From Cryomorphaceae bacterium (GTDB lineage: Bacteria > Bacteroidota > Bacteroidia > Flavobacteriales > Schleiferiaceae): a stretch of DNA of 64,000 nucleotides. Position numbers and translations under genes: made by a program. The stretch covers positions 1 to 64,000 of the forward strand of contig JAFMBM010000006.1 in the NCBI GenBank assembly GCA_017858515.1, read 5' to 3'. The first letter of the stretch is position 1; every line of letters begins with the position of its first letter. This document shows positions 27,023 through 37,517 of this stretch, one piece after another. The notes under the pieces were generated by a model. That model did not search any database and was not told the origin of the DNA. It saw only the letters and a program-made list of their open reading frames with translations.

Positions 27023-27472
27023 ATGGAATTACACAATTTAAAGCCAGCAGAAGGCGCAGTTCATAGAACCAAGAGAATTGGTCGTGGAGAAGGTTCTGGA
27101 CATGGAGGAACCTCTACTAGAGGACATAAAGGTGCAAAATCTCGTTCTGGCTATTCTAAGAAAATAGGATTTGAAGGTGGGCAAATGCCACTTCAAAGAA
27201 GAGTTCCGAAATTCGGATTTCGAAACTTTAACCGTGTAGAATATACAGGAGTTAATATCGATGTTCTTCAAAAGCTATTTGATGACAATAAAATCACGGA
27301 CACTGTTGATCAAGAAATTCTAGTTAAGAATGGCTTAGTTAGCAAAAATGATCGAGTTAAGATTTTAGGTCGCGGTGAACTCTCTGCTAAACTCAATATT
27401 ACAGCCCATCAATTCTCTAAATCAGCACTAGCTGCGATTGAGGCCAAAGGTGGAACAGCAGTAAGCTTGTAA
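27023..27472 (+). CDS. rplO: 50S ribosomal protein L15
   Basis: A late-assembly large-subunit protein. The Gly-rich N-terminal arm RTKRIGRGEGSGHGGTSTRG at 15-34 threads through rRNA, and the second domain ends with the hydrophobic/Gly ITAHQFSKSALAAIEAKGG. 149 residues, 9 bases before secY. Confidence 0.98.
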   Translation: MELHNLKPAEGAVHRTKRIGRGEGSGHGGTSTRGHKGAKSRSGYSKKIGFEGGQMPLQRRVPKFGFRNFNRVEYTGVNIDVLQKLFDDNKITDTVDQEILVKNGLVSKNDRVKILGRGELSAKLNITAHQFSKSALAAIEAKGGTAVSL

Positions 27473-27481
27473 AAGAATAGA

Positions 27482-28828
27482 ATGAAAGGTTTAATAGATA
27501 CAATTAAGAATATTTGGAAGATCCAAGAACTGAGGGATAAAATCCTTCTAACGTTGGGCCTACTCTTAATTTACCGCGTTGGTTCTAACTTGGTCCTGCC
27601 AGGTATTAATCCAGATAGTTTGGCGGCCTTACGTAGCCAGAGTGGTTCTGGTCTTATGGGAATTCTCAATGCCTTTACAGGTGGTGCATTTGCCAATGCA
27701 TCCATTCTGGCGCTGGGAATCATGCCTTACATTTCAGCTTCGATTGTTATCCAATTGCTTGGAATGGCGGTGCCTTCCATTCAAAAGATGCAAAAAGAAG
27801 GTGAAAGCGGTAGAAGAAAATTAAACCAAATCACACGTATTTTAACCATAGGTATTACGGCTGCACAGGCTCCAGGTTATATTGCCAACTTGATGAGCCA
27901 GAATGTCGAGTTAACTATGTCTCCTGCCCTATTTTGGCCTCTCGCTACTCTTGTACTAGTTACGGGTACAGTTTTCGCCATGTGGCTTGGGGAGAGAATT
28001 ACCGACAAAGGAATTGGAAATGGTATTTCTCTGCTAATAATGGTTGGTATTATCGCCACCTTACCTCAGGCTTTCTTACAGGAACTTGCCGGTAAATATG
28101 AAAGACAAGGAGGTGGATTGGTTTTGTTTGTTGTTGAAGTAGCGGCTTTATTGATTGTTATCATGTTAAGCATTGGCTTAGTTCAAGCCGTTCGACGTAT
28201 TCCAGTTCAATACGCAAAGCGAACTGCAGCTGGTGTACAATATGGCAATATGAGTAGACAGTATATCCCTCTTAAGGTAAATGCCGCTGGTGTTATGCCG
28301 ATCATTTTTGCTCAAGCGATAATGTTTATACCTATTACCGTTCTCACATATACTGGTTTTCAATCAGACAACATGAATTCTTTCATTACCATGTTTAGCA
28401 ATATTCAAGGTTTCTGGTACAATTTCATCTTCGCGGTATTGATCATTCTGTTCACATTTCTCTACACAGCTATTCAGGTTAATACAAATCAAATGGCCGA
28501 TGATTTAAAGAGAGGTGGTGGTTTTATTCCAGGAATTAAACCAGGCAAGCCTACAGCCGAATTTTTAGATATAGTCCTTTCAAGAATCACTTTCCCTGGA
28601 TCAATCTTCCTTGCACTAATAGCCATTTTGCCAGCTTTTGCAATGGTGGCTGGTATAAATACACAGTTTGCATACTTCTACGGAGGTACGTCGCTTCTCA
28701 TTATGGTTGGTGTTGTTTTAGATACTCTTCAACAAATCGAGAGTTATTTATTGAATCGTCATTACGATGGTTTGATGAAGTCTGGAAGAGTAAAAGGACG
28801 TTCAGCTGTAGGAACTACTTCAATCTAA
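27482..28828 (+). CDS. secY: Preprotein translocase channel subunit SecY
   Basis: The pore of the Sec translocon in the inner membrane; its partner SecE is encoded at 62268-62462 in this window. Ten hydrophobic segments are visible. The plug and lateral-gate region begins after [14 protein letters not shown] (about 80-93), and the cytoplasmic loop with NRRP-like basic residues and [11 protein letters not shown] follows. 448 residues, normal. No map or adk gene lies between it and infA, as is usual in Flavobacteriia. Confidence 0.98.
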   Translation: MKGLIDTIKNIWKIQELRDKILLTLGLLLIYRVGSNLVLPGINPDSLAALRSQSGSGLMGILNAFTGGAFANASILALGIMPYISASIVIQLLGMAVPSIQKMQKEGESGRRKLNQITRILTIGITAAQAPGYIANLMSQNVELTMSPALFWPLATLVLVTGTVFAMWLGERITDKGIGNGISLLIMVGIIATLPQAFLQELAGKYERQGGGLVLFVVEVAALLIVIMLSIGLVQAVRRIPVQYAKRTAAGVQYGNMSRQYIPLKVNAAGVMPIIFAQAIMFIPITVLTYTGFQSDNMNSFITMFSNIQGFWYNFIFAVLIILFTFLYTAIQVNTNQMADDLKRGGGFIPGIKPGKPTAEFLDIVLSRITFPGSIFLALIAILPAFAMVAGINTQFAYFYGGTSLLIMVGVVLDTLQQIESYLLNRHYDGLMKSGRVKGRSAVGTTSI

Positions 28829-28829
28829 T

Positions 28830-29045
28830 ATGGCAAAACAAGGAGTTATAGAGCAAGACGGTAATGTTATTGAAGCATTATCCAATGCAATGTTTCGAGT
28901 AGAACTCGAAAATGGCCATATCGTTACAGCGCATATTTCGGGTAAAATGCGTATGCACTATATCAAGTTACTACCCGGAGACAGAGTTAAATTAGAAATG
29001 ACCCCCTATGATCTTTCAAAGGGACGAATTACGTACCGCTACTAA
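28830..29045 (+). CDS. infA: Translation initiation factor IF-1
   Basis: An OB-fold factor that blocks the A site during initiation. [40 protein letters not shown] and [20 protein letters not shown] are canonical. 71 residues. One base separates it from the secY stop. Confidence 0.98.
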   Translation: MAKQGVIEQDGNVIEALSNAMFRVELENGHIVTAHISGKMRMHYIKLLPGDRVKLEMTPYDLSKGRITYRY

Positions 29046-29063
29046 ACAGGAATTGCTAGCAAA

Positions 29064-29180
29064 ATGAAAGTAAGAGCCTCTATTAAAAAACGCAGTTCAG
29101 ACTGCAAGATTGTACGCCGCAAAGGAAGGTTGTACGTTATCAACAAGAAGAATCCAAAATTCAAGCAAAGACAAGGCTAA
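29064..29180 (+). CDS. rpmJ: 50S ribosomal protein L36, Cys-poor form
   Basis: A 38-residue protein starting [20 protein letters not shown] and ending NPKFKQRQG. It keeps only one of the four zinc ligands (Cys14), so it is the zinc-independent (C-minus) version. Its position, 18 bases after infA and just before rpsM, is the conserved one. ATG at 29064, TAA at 29178-29180. Confidence 0.95.
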   Translation: MKVRASIKKRSSDCKIVRRKGRLYVINKKNPKFKQRQG

Positions 29181-29205
29181 ACAGCCGCAACACTAAAAGA
29201 AAACT

Positions 29206-29583
29206 ATGGCAAGGATAGCTGGAATTGACCTTCCTAAAAATAAAAGAGGCGTAATAGGCCTGACCTATATTTTTGGAATTGGACGTAGCAGATCTCAAAA
29301 GATCTTAGATGATTCGGGTATAGACCCAAATATTAAAGTTCAGGATTGGGACGATGATCAATTGGCTTTGATCCGTACTGCAATCAGTGAGAACTTCAAA
29401 GTTGAAGGAGAACTGCGTTCAGAGGTTCAATTGAATATCAAACGTATGATGGACATCGGATGTTATCGCGGTATTCGTCACAGATTAGGTCTTCCCCTAC
29501 GTGGACAGCATACAAAGAACAACAGTCGTACTCGCAAGGGTAAAAGAAAGACTGTTGCAAACAAGAAGAAAGCCACGAAATAA
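29206..29583 (+). CDS. rpsM: 30S ribosomal protein S13
   Basis: A head protein forming the intersubunit bridge to L5. [34 protein letters not shown] with its helix-turn-helix fold, and [21 protein letters not shown] are diagnostic. 125 residues with a Lys-rich tail. First gene of the alpha block. Confidence 0.98.
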   Translation: MARIAGIDLPKNKRGVIGLTYIFGIGRSRSQKILDDSGIDPNIKVQDWDDDQLALIRTAISENFKVEGELRSEVQLNIKRMMDIGCYRGIRHRLGLPLRGQHTKNNSRTRKGKRKTVANKKKATK

Positions 29584-29592
29584 TAGATAAAC

Positions 29593-29985
29593 ATGGCTAA
29601 AAGCACCAAAACTTCAGTAAAAAAGAGAAAAGTTAAAGTAGAAGCCGCTGGAGAAGCGCATATCAATGCTACTTTTAATAACATAATTATCTCTCTTACC
29701 AATCTTCAAGGACAAGTCATTTCTTGGTCCTCAGCTGGTAAAATGGGATTCCGTGGTTCAAAAAAGAATACTCCCTATGCTGCACAAGTAGCAGCAGAAG
29801 ATGCTTCATCAAGAAGTATGGAAGCAGGTCTTAAGAAAGTACGGGTATATGTAAAAGGTCCTGGAAACGGAAGAGAATCCGCTATACGCTCATTGCACAA
29901 TAGCGGTATTGAAGTAACGGAAATCATAGACGTTACACCAATTCCACATAATGGTTGTCGCCCTCCAAAGCGTCGCCGAGTTTAA
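29593..29985 (+). CDS. rpsK: 30S ribosomal protein S11
   Basis: A platform protein near the mRNA exit. [20 protein letters not shown] at about 22-41, [19 protein letters not shown] and the C-terminal [16 protein letters not shown] are canonical; an N-G pair (HNG) is the site often isomerised to isoaspartate. 130 residues. Confidence 0.98.
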   Translation: MAKSTKTSVKKRKVKVEAAGEAHINATFNNIIISLTNLQGQVISWSSAGKMGFRGSKKNTPYAAQVAAEDASSRSMEAGLKKVRVYVKGPGNGRESAIRSLHNSGIEVTEIIDVTPIPHNGCRPPKRRRV

Positions 29986-30009
29986 TTAGATAAAGAAAGA
30001 AAGGAGACA

Positions 30010-30615
30010 ATGGCAAGGTACACAGGTCCTAAGACTAAAATTGCTCGTCGATTCGGAGATCCAATCTTCGGTGCAGACAGTGCTTTTGAAAAACGTAACT
30101 ATCCTCCTGGTCAACATGGGTTGGCTCGTAAAAGAGGTAAGAAATCGGAATATTCTGTTCAATTAGCTGAGAAGCAAAAGGCAAAGTATACGTATGGAAT
30201 ATTGGAGAAGCAATTTCGAAATCTTTTTGAGAAAGCCTCCCGTCACAAGGGTATCACAGGAGAAAACCTCTTACAGCTTTGTGAGGCAAGATTAGACAAC
30301 GTCGTTTACAGGATGGGCATAAGTCCAACTAGATCTGGTGCTCGTCAGCTTGTTGGACATCGTCACGTAATGGTTAATGGATCACTTGTTAATATCCCTT
30401 CGTACCATTTGAATCCAGGTGATACAGTTTCCATTCGTGAAAAATCACGTTCTCTTGAAGTTATCACCAACAATCTCACTTCTGGAGGCAGCAAGTATGA
30501 GTGGATTGAATGGAACAGTGACAATTACAGTGGGCGTTTTTTAAACGTTCCATTAAGAGATCAAATTCCTGAAAACATCAAGGAACAATTGATCGTCGAG
30601 CTATATTCTAAGTAA
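30010..30615 (+). CDS. rpsD: 30S ribosomal protein S4
   Basis: A primary assembly protein of the 5' domain, autoregulator of the alpha operon in enterics. [28 protein letters not shown] and the S4 RNA-binding domain ([20 protein letters not shown], then GHRHVMVNG) are present. The zinc-binding Cys cluster of Gram-positive S4 is missing. 201 residues. This is one of the few starts here with a Shine-Dalgarno-like AGGAG upstream. Confidence 0.98.
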   Translation: MARYTGPKTKIARRFGDPIFGADSAFEKRNYPPGQHGLARKRGKKSEYSVQLAEKQKAKYTYGILEKQFRNLFEKASRHKGITGENLLQLCEARLDNVVYRMGISPTRSGARQLVGHRHVMVNGSLVNIPSYHLNPGDTVSIREKSRSLEVITNNLTSGGSKYEWIEWNSDNYSGRFLNVPLRDQIPENIKEQLIVELYSK

Positions 30616-30637
30616 GCATCCAATAATAAGCGATTTC

Positions 30638-31630
30638 ATGGCAATCTTGAATTTCCAAAAGCCGGAAAAAGTAATCTTAAACCACGCAACGAATACCGAA
30701 GGACAATTCGAGTTTCGTCCGCTGGAACCAGGTTATGGCTTAACAATAGGCAATGCAATCCGCAGAGTACTTTTAAGTTCTCTTGAGGGTTATGCCTTTA
30801 CATCTGTACGAATAGAAGGTGTTGAACACGAGTTTAGCACTATCAAAGGAGTAGTTGAAGATGTGACCGAAATTGTTTTAAACCTAAAACAAGTTCGTTT
30901 CAAACGTCAAATTGATGATCACGACAGCGAGAACATTACAGCTTCTGTTATGGGTCAAGAGATAGTAACTGCTGGTGATCTTGGCAAATTTATTACTGGT
31001 TTTCAGGTTTTAAATCCTGAACTTGTGATATGCCATTTGGAACCCAAAATTAAGTTAGACCTGCAACTAACCATCGATAAAGGTCGTGGTTATGTTCCTG
31101 CAGAAGAAAACAAAAAGGGCAATGTTGCAATAGGCACAATCTTCATTGATTCGATTTTCACGCCAATCAAAAATGTTAAATACAGCATTGAGAATTATCG
31201 TGTTGAACAAAAAACAGATTTTGAGAAGCTTATTATAGAAATAAGCTCAGACGGATCTATCCACCCTAAGGAAGCATTGACAGAGGCAGCAAAAATCTTA
31301 ATTCAACATTTCATGCTTTTCTCTGATGAGAAAATTGCATTAGAAGAATCGGTTCCTGCTGAAATTGAAACGTACGATGAAGAGATAATTCGTATGCGCC
31401 AACTATTGAAGACGAAGCTTTCTGATATGGACTTAAGTGTACGAGCTTTAAATTGTTTGAAGGCCGCTGAAGTTGAAACTCTAGGTGAACTAGTAGGATT
31501 TACCAAGCAGGATCTAATGAAATTTAGAAATTTCGGAAAAAAATCGCTTACTGAATTAGATGAATTAGTTGAGGCTAAAGGCCTAAACTTCGGAATGGAT
31601 GTGAGCAAGTATAAATTGGATAAGGACTAA
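30638..31630 (+). CDS. rpoA: RNA polymerase alpha subunit
   Basis: The assembly scaffold of RNA polymerase; beta and beta' are encoded at 51251-59411 in this window on the other strand. The N-terminal domain has [26 protein letters not shown] near 22-47 (conserved core GNALRR-like). The C-terminal DNA-binding domain has [20 protein letters not shown] and [15 protein letters not shown]. 330 residues, normal. Confidence 0.98.
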   Translation: MAILNFQKPEKVILNHATNTEGQFEFRPLEPGYGLTIGNAIRRVLLSSLEGYAFTSVRIEGVEHEFSTIKGVVEDVTEIVLNLKQVRFKRQIDDHDSENITASVMGQEIVTAGDLGKFITGFQVLNPELVICHLEPKIKLDLQLTIDKGRGYVPAEENKKGNVAIGTIFIDSIFTPIKNVKYSIENYRVEQKTDFEKLIIEISSDGSIHPKEALTEAAKILIQHFMLFSDEKIALEESVPAEIETYDEEIIRMRQLLKTKLSDMDLSVRALNCLKAAEVETLGELVGFTKQDLMKFRNFGKKSLTELDELVEAKGLNFGMDVSKYKLDKD

Positions 31631-31638
31631 CTAGGGAA

Positions 31639-32136
31639 ATGAGACACGGTAAAAAAAATAACCATCTCGGCAGAAAGGCGGCGCATCGTAATGCAATGCT
31701 TGCTAATATGGCTTGTTCGATAATTGAACACAAACGAATTAATACAACGGTTGCCAAGGCCAAAGAATTACGCAAGTACGTTGAGCCTCTTATAACCAGA
31801 TCAAAAGAAGATAGCACACACAATCGTAGAGTTGTATTCAGCTATTTGAAGAGTAAAAATGCAGTTACTGAATTATTCAGAACTGTTGTCACTAAAGTAG
31901 GAGAGCGTCCGGGTGGATACACTCGTATTATCAAAACTGGTAATCGTCTTGGAGATAATGCAGAAATGTGTATGATTGAGTTAGTAGATTTTAACGATCT
32001 CTATACCAATGAGAAGGCTCAGAAATCTGCAGGTCGTAAAAGTCGTAGAGGTGGAGCAAAAGCATCTACTTCAGCTGAAACCAAACAGGCTACCCAAAGC
32101 AGTAATATTGAAACTACTGATTCTGACAAGGATTAA
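31639..32136 (+). CDS. rplQ: 50S ribosomal protein L17
   Basis: A tunnel-exit protein. [36 protein letters not shown] and [21 protein letters not shown] are the family signature. 165 residues: the ~118-residue core is followed by a basic and Ser/Thr-rich tail typical of this phylum. Last gene of the alpha block, ahead of a strong terminator. Confidence 0.98.
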   Translation: MRHGKKNNHLGRKAAHRNAMLANMACSIIEHKRINTTVAKAKELRKYVEPLITRSKEDSTHNRRVVFSYLKSKNAVTELFRTVVTKVGERPGGYTRIIKTGNRLGDNAEMCMIELVDFNDLYTNEKAQKSAGRKSRRGGAKASTSAETKQATQSSNIETTDSDKD

Positions 32137-32162
32137 TAAATTGTTTCCAAGTTTAATCTTTT

Positions 32163-32200
32163 AAGGGATAGCGCAATTAGTTGCCTATCCCTTTTTTATT
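32163..32200 (+). terminator. Intrinsic terminator after rplQ
   Basis: GGGATAG at 32165-32171 pairs with CTATCCC at 32185-32191, with a further GCAA/TTGC pairing inside, followed by six T at 32192-32197. It ends the 17-kb ribosomal transcript. The candidate promoter for carA begins inside it. Confidence 0.85.
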
Positions 32201-32213
32201 GATTTTTGCTACT

Positions 32214-33311
32214 ATGTCTAAAAATGCCGCAATCCTTTTATTAGAAGATGGAACTGTTTTCCATGGAAGTTCAGTTGGACTCTTGGGAACTTCCTCTGGT
32301 GAAATCTGTTTCAATACAGGAATGACAGGATATCAAGAGATATTTTCAGACCCCTCCTACTATGGCCAATTACTAGTAATGGCAGCTTCTCATATTGGAA
32401 ATTATGGAACCTCCAAGTCCGATAGGCAATCTGAAAAGATTCAAATCGCTGGTCTTATCTGTAAATCCTTTAGTCAAATTGCCTCCAGAGCGGGAAGTAT
32501 TGACACACTTCTTGATCATTTTAAACGAGAAGGCAAACTAGCTATTGAAGGCGTAGATACCCGTGCTTTAGTGCGGCATATTCGAGATAAAGGAGCCATG
32601 AATGCGATCTTCTCTACCGAAATTTTAGATTTGGACAAATTGAAATCCATGCTTGAAATAGTTCCTTCAATGGATGGACTTGAATTATCATCAAAAGTAT
32701 CGACTAAAGAAATTTATGAAGAAGGCATAGGTAATGAATTCAAAGTAGCAGCAATTGACTTTGGAATAAAGAAATCTATATTGGATAACTTAGTTCAAAG
32801 GGGTTGCCATGTTCGCGTCTTCCCGATGGATACGAAGTTGGACCAAATAATACAATTCATGCCTTCTGGAATTTTCCTGTCTAATGGACCTGGGGATCCT
32901 TCAGTAATGATTGAATGTATTGAATTAGTGCGGAAGGTTGTTTCTTTAAATCTACCTGTTTTTGGCATTTGCTTAGGACATCAACTTTTGGCGCTTTCGC
33001 ATGGCTTGGAAACTAAGAAAATGCACACAGGTCACCGCGGTATAAATCATCCAGTTCTAAATAAAATTACTGGTAAAGGGGAAATTACGAGCCAGAACCA
33101 CGGCTTTGTTGTAACTCAAGAAAGCCTTGCAAAGGCTGAAAATTTGGAACTAACACATGTACATTTGAATGATAATTCAGTTGCTGGAATAGCTGTGAAG
33201 AATAAGCCAATTTTTTCTGTTCAATTTCACCCAGAAGCCTCTCCAGGACCGCATGATTCTCGCTATCTTTTTGACCAATTTATTGCTAACATAAAAGACC
33301 ATTTAAACTAA
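32214..33311 (+). CDS. carA: Carbamoyl-phosphate synthase small subunit
   Basis: The glutaminase that supplies ammonia to CarB for carbamoyl phosphate (arginine and pyrimidine synthesis). The N-terminal CPSase domain (LEDGTVFHGSSVG; FNTGMTGYQEIFSDPSYYGQ) is followed by a class I glutamine amidotransferase domain. The nucleophile Cys is in FGICLGHQLLAL, and His/Glu are in VQFHPEASPGPHDS. 365 residues from the ATG at 32214; the frame extends 33 bases upstream but into the terminator. The large subunit carB is not in the window. The rplQ-carA-eno-gltA order is typical of Flavobacteriia. Confidence 0.97.
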   Translation: MSKNAAILLLEDGTVFHGSSVGLLGTSSGEICFNTGMTGYQEIFSDPSYYGQLLVMAASHIGNYGTSKSDRQSEKIQIAGLICKSFSQIASRAGSIDTLLDHFKREGKLAIEGVDTRALVRHIRDKGAMNAIFSTEILDLDKLKSMLEIVPSMDGLELSSKVSTKEIYEEGIGNEFKVAAIDFGIKKSILDNLVQRGCHVRVFPMDTKLDQIIQFMPSGIFLSNGPGDPSVMIECIELVRKVVSLNLPVFGICLGHQLLALSHGLETKKMHTGHRGINHPVLNKITGKGEITSQNHGFVVTQESLAKAENLELTHVHLNDNSVAGIAVKNKPIFSVQFHPEASPGPHDSRYLFDQFIANIKDHLN

Positions 33312-34604
<1,293 letters not shown>

Positions 34605-34618
34605 TACACAAACAAGTT

Positions 34619-35926
34619 ATGGACAAAATAAAAGAGAAATTTTCGAGTATAATCGATGGTTCTATTAAGGAAGTAAAGGACTTCGTTAGCCAGTATGGTG
34701 ATGAAGTTATTGGTGAAATTAAAATTAACCAATTGTATGCTGGGATGCGTGGAATGCCCGCCCTCATTTGCGAAACTTCAAAACTCGACAACGAAGAAGG
34801 CATCCGATTTAGAGGATATAGTATTCCTGAATTGCAAGAAAAGCTGCCAAAATATCCTGGTGGAGAACAAGTGCTTCCTGAAGGCATTTTCTATCTGATG
34901 TTGATGAACGAACTTCCAAATGATGACGATGTTCGAAGAGTAAGCAATAACTGGGCAAGAAGAGCTATTGTACCGCATCATGTGTTTAATGTGATTGACG
35001 CGCTTCCAAAAACCGCCCATCCAATGACACAGTTTATTGCAGGTTTAACGGCATGCAGAACTGAATCAGAATTTCAAAAAGACTACCGCGAAGGCATTTC
35101 AAAGTCAGATTATTGGTCTCCAACTTTTGAAGATGCAATGAACTTAATCGCAAGGCTACCAAGAATTGCTGCCTACATTTATAGAAGATGTTATCACAAC
35201 GGTGATCATATCGAACCAGATTCTAAATTAGATTGGGGTGGTAACTTTGCCCATATGCTTGGATTCGACAGTGATGAGTTCAAGGAAATGATGCGTATGT
35301 ACCTTACGATTCACGCCGATCATGAGGGAGGAAATGTTTCTGCACATGCCATTCATTTGGTGGGAAGTGCTCTTACTGATCCTTACCTAAGCTTTGGTGC
35401 AGGTATGGCGGGCCTTGCAGGGCCACTGCATGGCTTAGCTAATCAAGAGGTTATTCGATGGATACAAGGCATGAAAAAGGATCTTGGTGGTGGACTTCCA
35501 TCCAAAGAACAAATTGCCAACTATTGCAAAAAGACTCTTGCTGAAGGAAAGGTTATTCCAGGATTTGGTCATGCCGTTTTGCGAAAAACAGATCCGAGAT
35601 ATACGGCCCAAAGAGAGTTTGCCTTGAAATTCATGCCTCATGATGAATTGTTCTTGATCGTAAGTCGGATCTATGAAGTTGTTCCCGAAATATTAGAAGC
35701 TACAGGTAAAATAAAGAATCCTTGGCCTAACGTAGACGCTCATAGTGGCCAGCTACTAATGCATTATGGTCTAACAGAATACGATTTCTATACTGTCCTA
35801 TTCGGAGTATCTAGGTCATTGGGTACAATGGCGAGTTTAGTATGGGATAGAGTACTTGGAATGCCAATTGAAAGACCGGGTTCTACAACAACAGAACTGC
35901 TCAAGAAGAAATTCAATTCCAAATAA
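34619..35926 (+). CDS. gltA: Citrate synthase
   Basis: Condenses acetyl-CoA and oxaloacetate, entry step of the TCA cycle. Catalytic histidines sit in HADHEGGNVSAH and in PGFGHAVLRKTDPRY, and the catalytic Asp in NVDAHSG. At 435 residues with a ~50-residue N-terminal extension it resembles the larger bacterial (type II) enzyme, though NADH sensitivity cannot be judged. Last gene of the carA-eno-gltA unit. Confidence 0.96.
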   Translation: MDKIKEKFSSIIDGSIKEVKDFVSQYGDEVIGEIKINQLYAGMRGMPALICETSKLDNEEGIRFRGYSIPELQEKLPKYPGGEQVLPEGIFYLMLMNELPNDDDVRRVSNNWARRAIVPHHVFNVIDALPKTAHPMTQFIAGLTACRTESEFQKDYREGISKSDYWSPTFEDAMNLIARLPRIAAYIYRRCYHNGDHIEPDSKLDWGGNFAHMLGFDSDEFKEMMRMYLTIHADHEGGNVSAHAIHLVGSALTDPYLSFGAGMAGLAGPLHGLANQEVIRWIQGMKKDLGGGLPSKEQIANYCKKTLAEGKVIPGFGHAVLRKTDPRYTAQREFALKFMPHDELFLIVSRIYEVVPEILEATGKIKNPWPNVDAHSGQLLMHYGLTEYDFYTVLFGVSRSLGTMASLVWDRVLGMPIERPGSTTTELLKKKFNSK

Positions 35927-35936
35927 ACATATTATC

Positions 35937-35969
35937 AAAAAAAGCCTCGCAATAGCGAGGTTTTTTTTT
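35937..35969. terminator. Bidirectional intrinsic terminator between gltA and the convergent membrane-protein gene
   Basis: CCTCGC (35945-35950), loop AATA and GCGAGG (35955-35960) make a perfect stem. Nine T follow at 35961-35969 and seven A precede at 35937-35943, so it can terminate transcription in both directions: gltA from the left and the minus-strand etf operon from the right. Confidence 0.9.
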
Positions 35970-35984
35970 CTTATAAGACCTATG

Positions 35985-37511
35985 TTATTTTACATTTGGA
36001 AGCCATCGGAATAAGAAATACGATTCCTTTGATTTGATAAGTTTCAACGAGCCTGCCTTCAATTTAGGCCTTTGATCGGAATTGCCACGAATCCAAAGAA
36101 CATAATCGACCTCTTCCAAAAGTTCTCCTTTGTGATTAAATAACTGCTGCTCAGGAGCTGGAACCGGATACATACCCTTTTTCCAGAATAATGGGAAATA
36201 TCCCGTTGCAGCCTCAAAATTCTCAATACAAACCACATCATTATCGGCTGATAACTGCATTTCCAGATTTTCAAAAAACCATGGTCCTTCATTAATACCA
36301 ACTACTACTGAACCGGCTTCTAACTCTCGCCCCCACTCTACCAACTGTTCTAAGACTTCAGAATTTGATTTATAAGCTTTTGTATAATAATTTATTCTAT
36401 TTACTTGAATTCCAATAAAAACCAAATAACCGAAAATAAATATATAAGAAGATCGAATAAAATATGTCAATAAAATAAAGCCAAAAAGTAATGATAGGTA
36501 AAGCATTCTTACTCCAATAAAACTGCCAGTATCTGTACTATCAGGAAGAATAAAAAAGCCAAGAATACAAGCAGTTGCAATAAAAGCAGTGGCAAGGACA
36601 AAAGGCTTATTCGTCTCCTTTTCCCCTTTTATAACAGTCTTTCTATTCTTTTTTCTAAAGAAAGAAATGAATAATAAAACAGCCAGAGTTACAAATACAT
36701 AATGTATAAGTGGGGTTTCAAAGTTTCCATCAAAAAGAAGGAGTGGATTAAACTCTTTAATCATCTCCAGCTTTTTCGAAAGTGGTAGGTATACATTTGA
36801 AACCAAAAAATCCGAATTGCGAGTAAAAACAAATGCTACCGTGAGAGCTACCCAGGGCGAAGCACTGACGATGAGAGAAAGTATTCCTTTTATACCTTGT
36901 GTTTTCTCTTTTCGAGTAGAGAATAACTGAAAGATTCTATAAAAACCAATCCAAACTAGAGCAATAATGAACAAGGTTGGATGCGAAAAGTAAATCAGTC
37001 CCCACAGAACAAAATACTTAATTACGAGAGTTTTATATGAACTCGGAGTCTTTAAAGAGACGGCCATCAAGATGAGTGAAAAATTTAAACCCCATAAGAA
37101 ATTATGAAATCCTAAAAAGATAAACCAAGACCACATCAATAAAATACCAAAATGACTTGCCCAAATATTTTGAATATTCGCTCTAACCAAAACCCATCGC
37201 CAACTCAAAATGAAGGTAGACATAAGCGCAAGAAGCTGAATCTTCATGGCCCAGATACTATCCATAAAGAAAAGCATAACAATACTAAGACCATGACCAA
37301 ACCAATTAGGGATTGGAAAGGATGTGAAATCATAGTAGTTATACCCCCAATGATTGGCATTGAGAAGCATGTTTTTAACTAACCTTGAATTATAAATATG
37401 AACGCCTCCGTCTAGGCTAATTAATTGTGGAAGGAACCATACAGGGAATAAAAAGGCGACAACAATTCCGATAAAAATAAACCATTCGAAATAATCTCGT
37501 CTTAACTTCAC
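35985..37511 (-). CDS. Polytopic membrane protein, possible GT-C-type glycosyltransferase
   Basis: Not a family I can name. 508 residues with about 10-11 hydrophobic segments and a polar C-terminal ~110 residues containing short motifs such as GINEGPWFFENLEMQ. After the first helix comes LDGGVHIYNSRLVKNML, an acidic residue in the first periplasmic loop followed by a His. This resembles the arrangement of GT-C enzymes and related DUFs, and is only suggestive. The start is GTG at 37511, 6 bases after the nupC stop, so it is the last gene of the etf operon. The DNA is notably AT-rich compared with the flanks. Confidence 0.6.
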   Translation of the reverse strand: MKLRRDYFEWFIFIGIVVAFLFPVWFLPQLISLDGGVHIYNSRLVKNMLLNANHWGYNYYDFTSFPIPNWFGHGLSIVMLFFMDSIWAMKIQLLALMSTFILSWRWVLVRANIQNIWASHFGILLMWSWFIFLGFHNFLWGLNFSLILMAVSLKTPSSYKTLVIKYFVLWGLIYFSHPTLFIIALVWIGFYRIFQLFSTRKEKTQGIKGILSLIVSASPWVALTVAFVFTRNSDFLVSNVYLPLSKKLEMIKEFNPLLLFDGNFETPLIHYVFVTLAVLLFISFFRKKNRKTVIKGEKETNKPFVLATAFIATACILGFFILPDSTDTGSFIGVRMLYLSLLFGFILLTYFIRSSYIFIFGYLVFIGIQVNRINYYTKAYKSNSEVLEQLVEWGRELEAGSVVVGINEGPWFFENLEMQLSADNDVVCIENFEAATGYFPLFWKKGMYPVPAPEQQLFNHKGELLEEVDYVLWIRGNSDQRPKLKAGSLKLIKSKESYFLFRWLPNVK

Positions 37512-37517
37512 CGCTCT

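Noticed and set aside
15258-32136. Missing or displaced ribosomal genes in the S10/spc/alpha block
   Set aside because: All expected genes were found, including the 38-codon rpmJ. Absence of map and adk between secY and infA is ordinary for this group.
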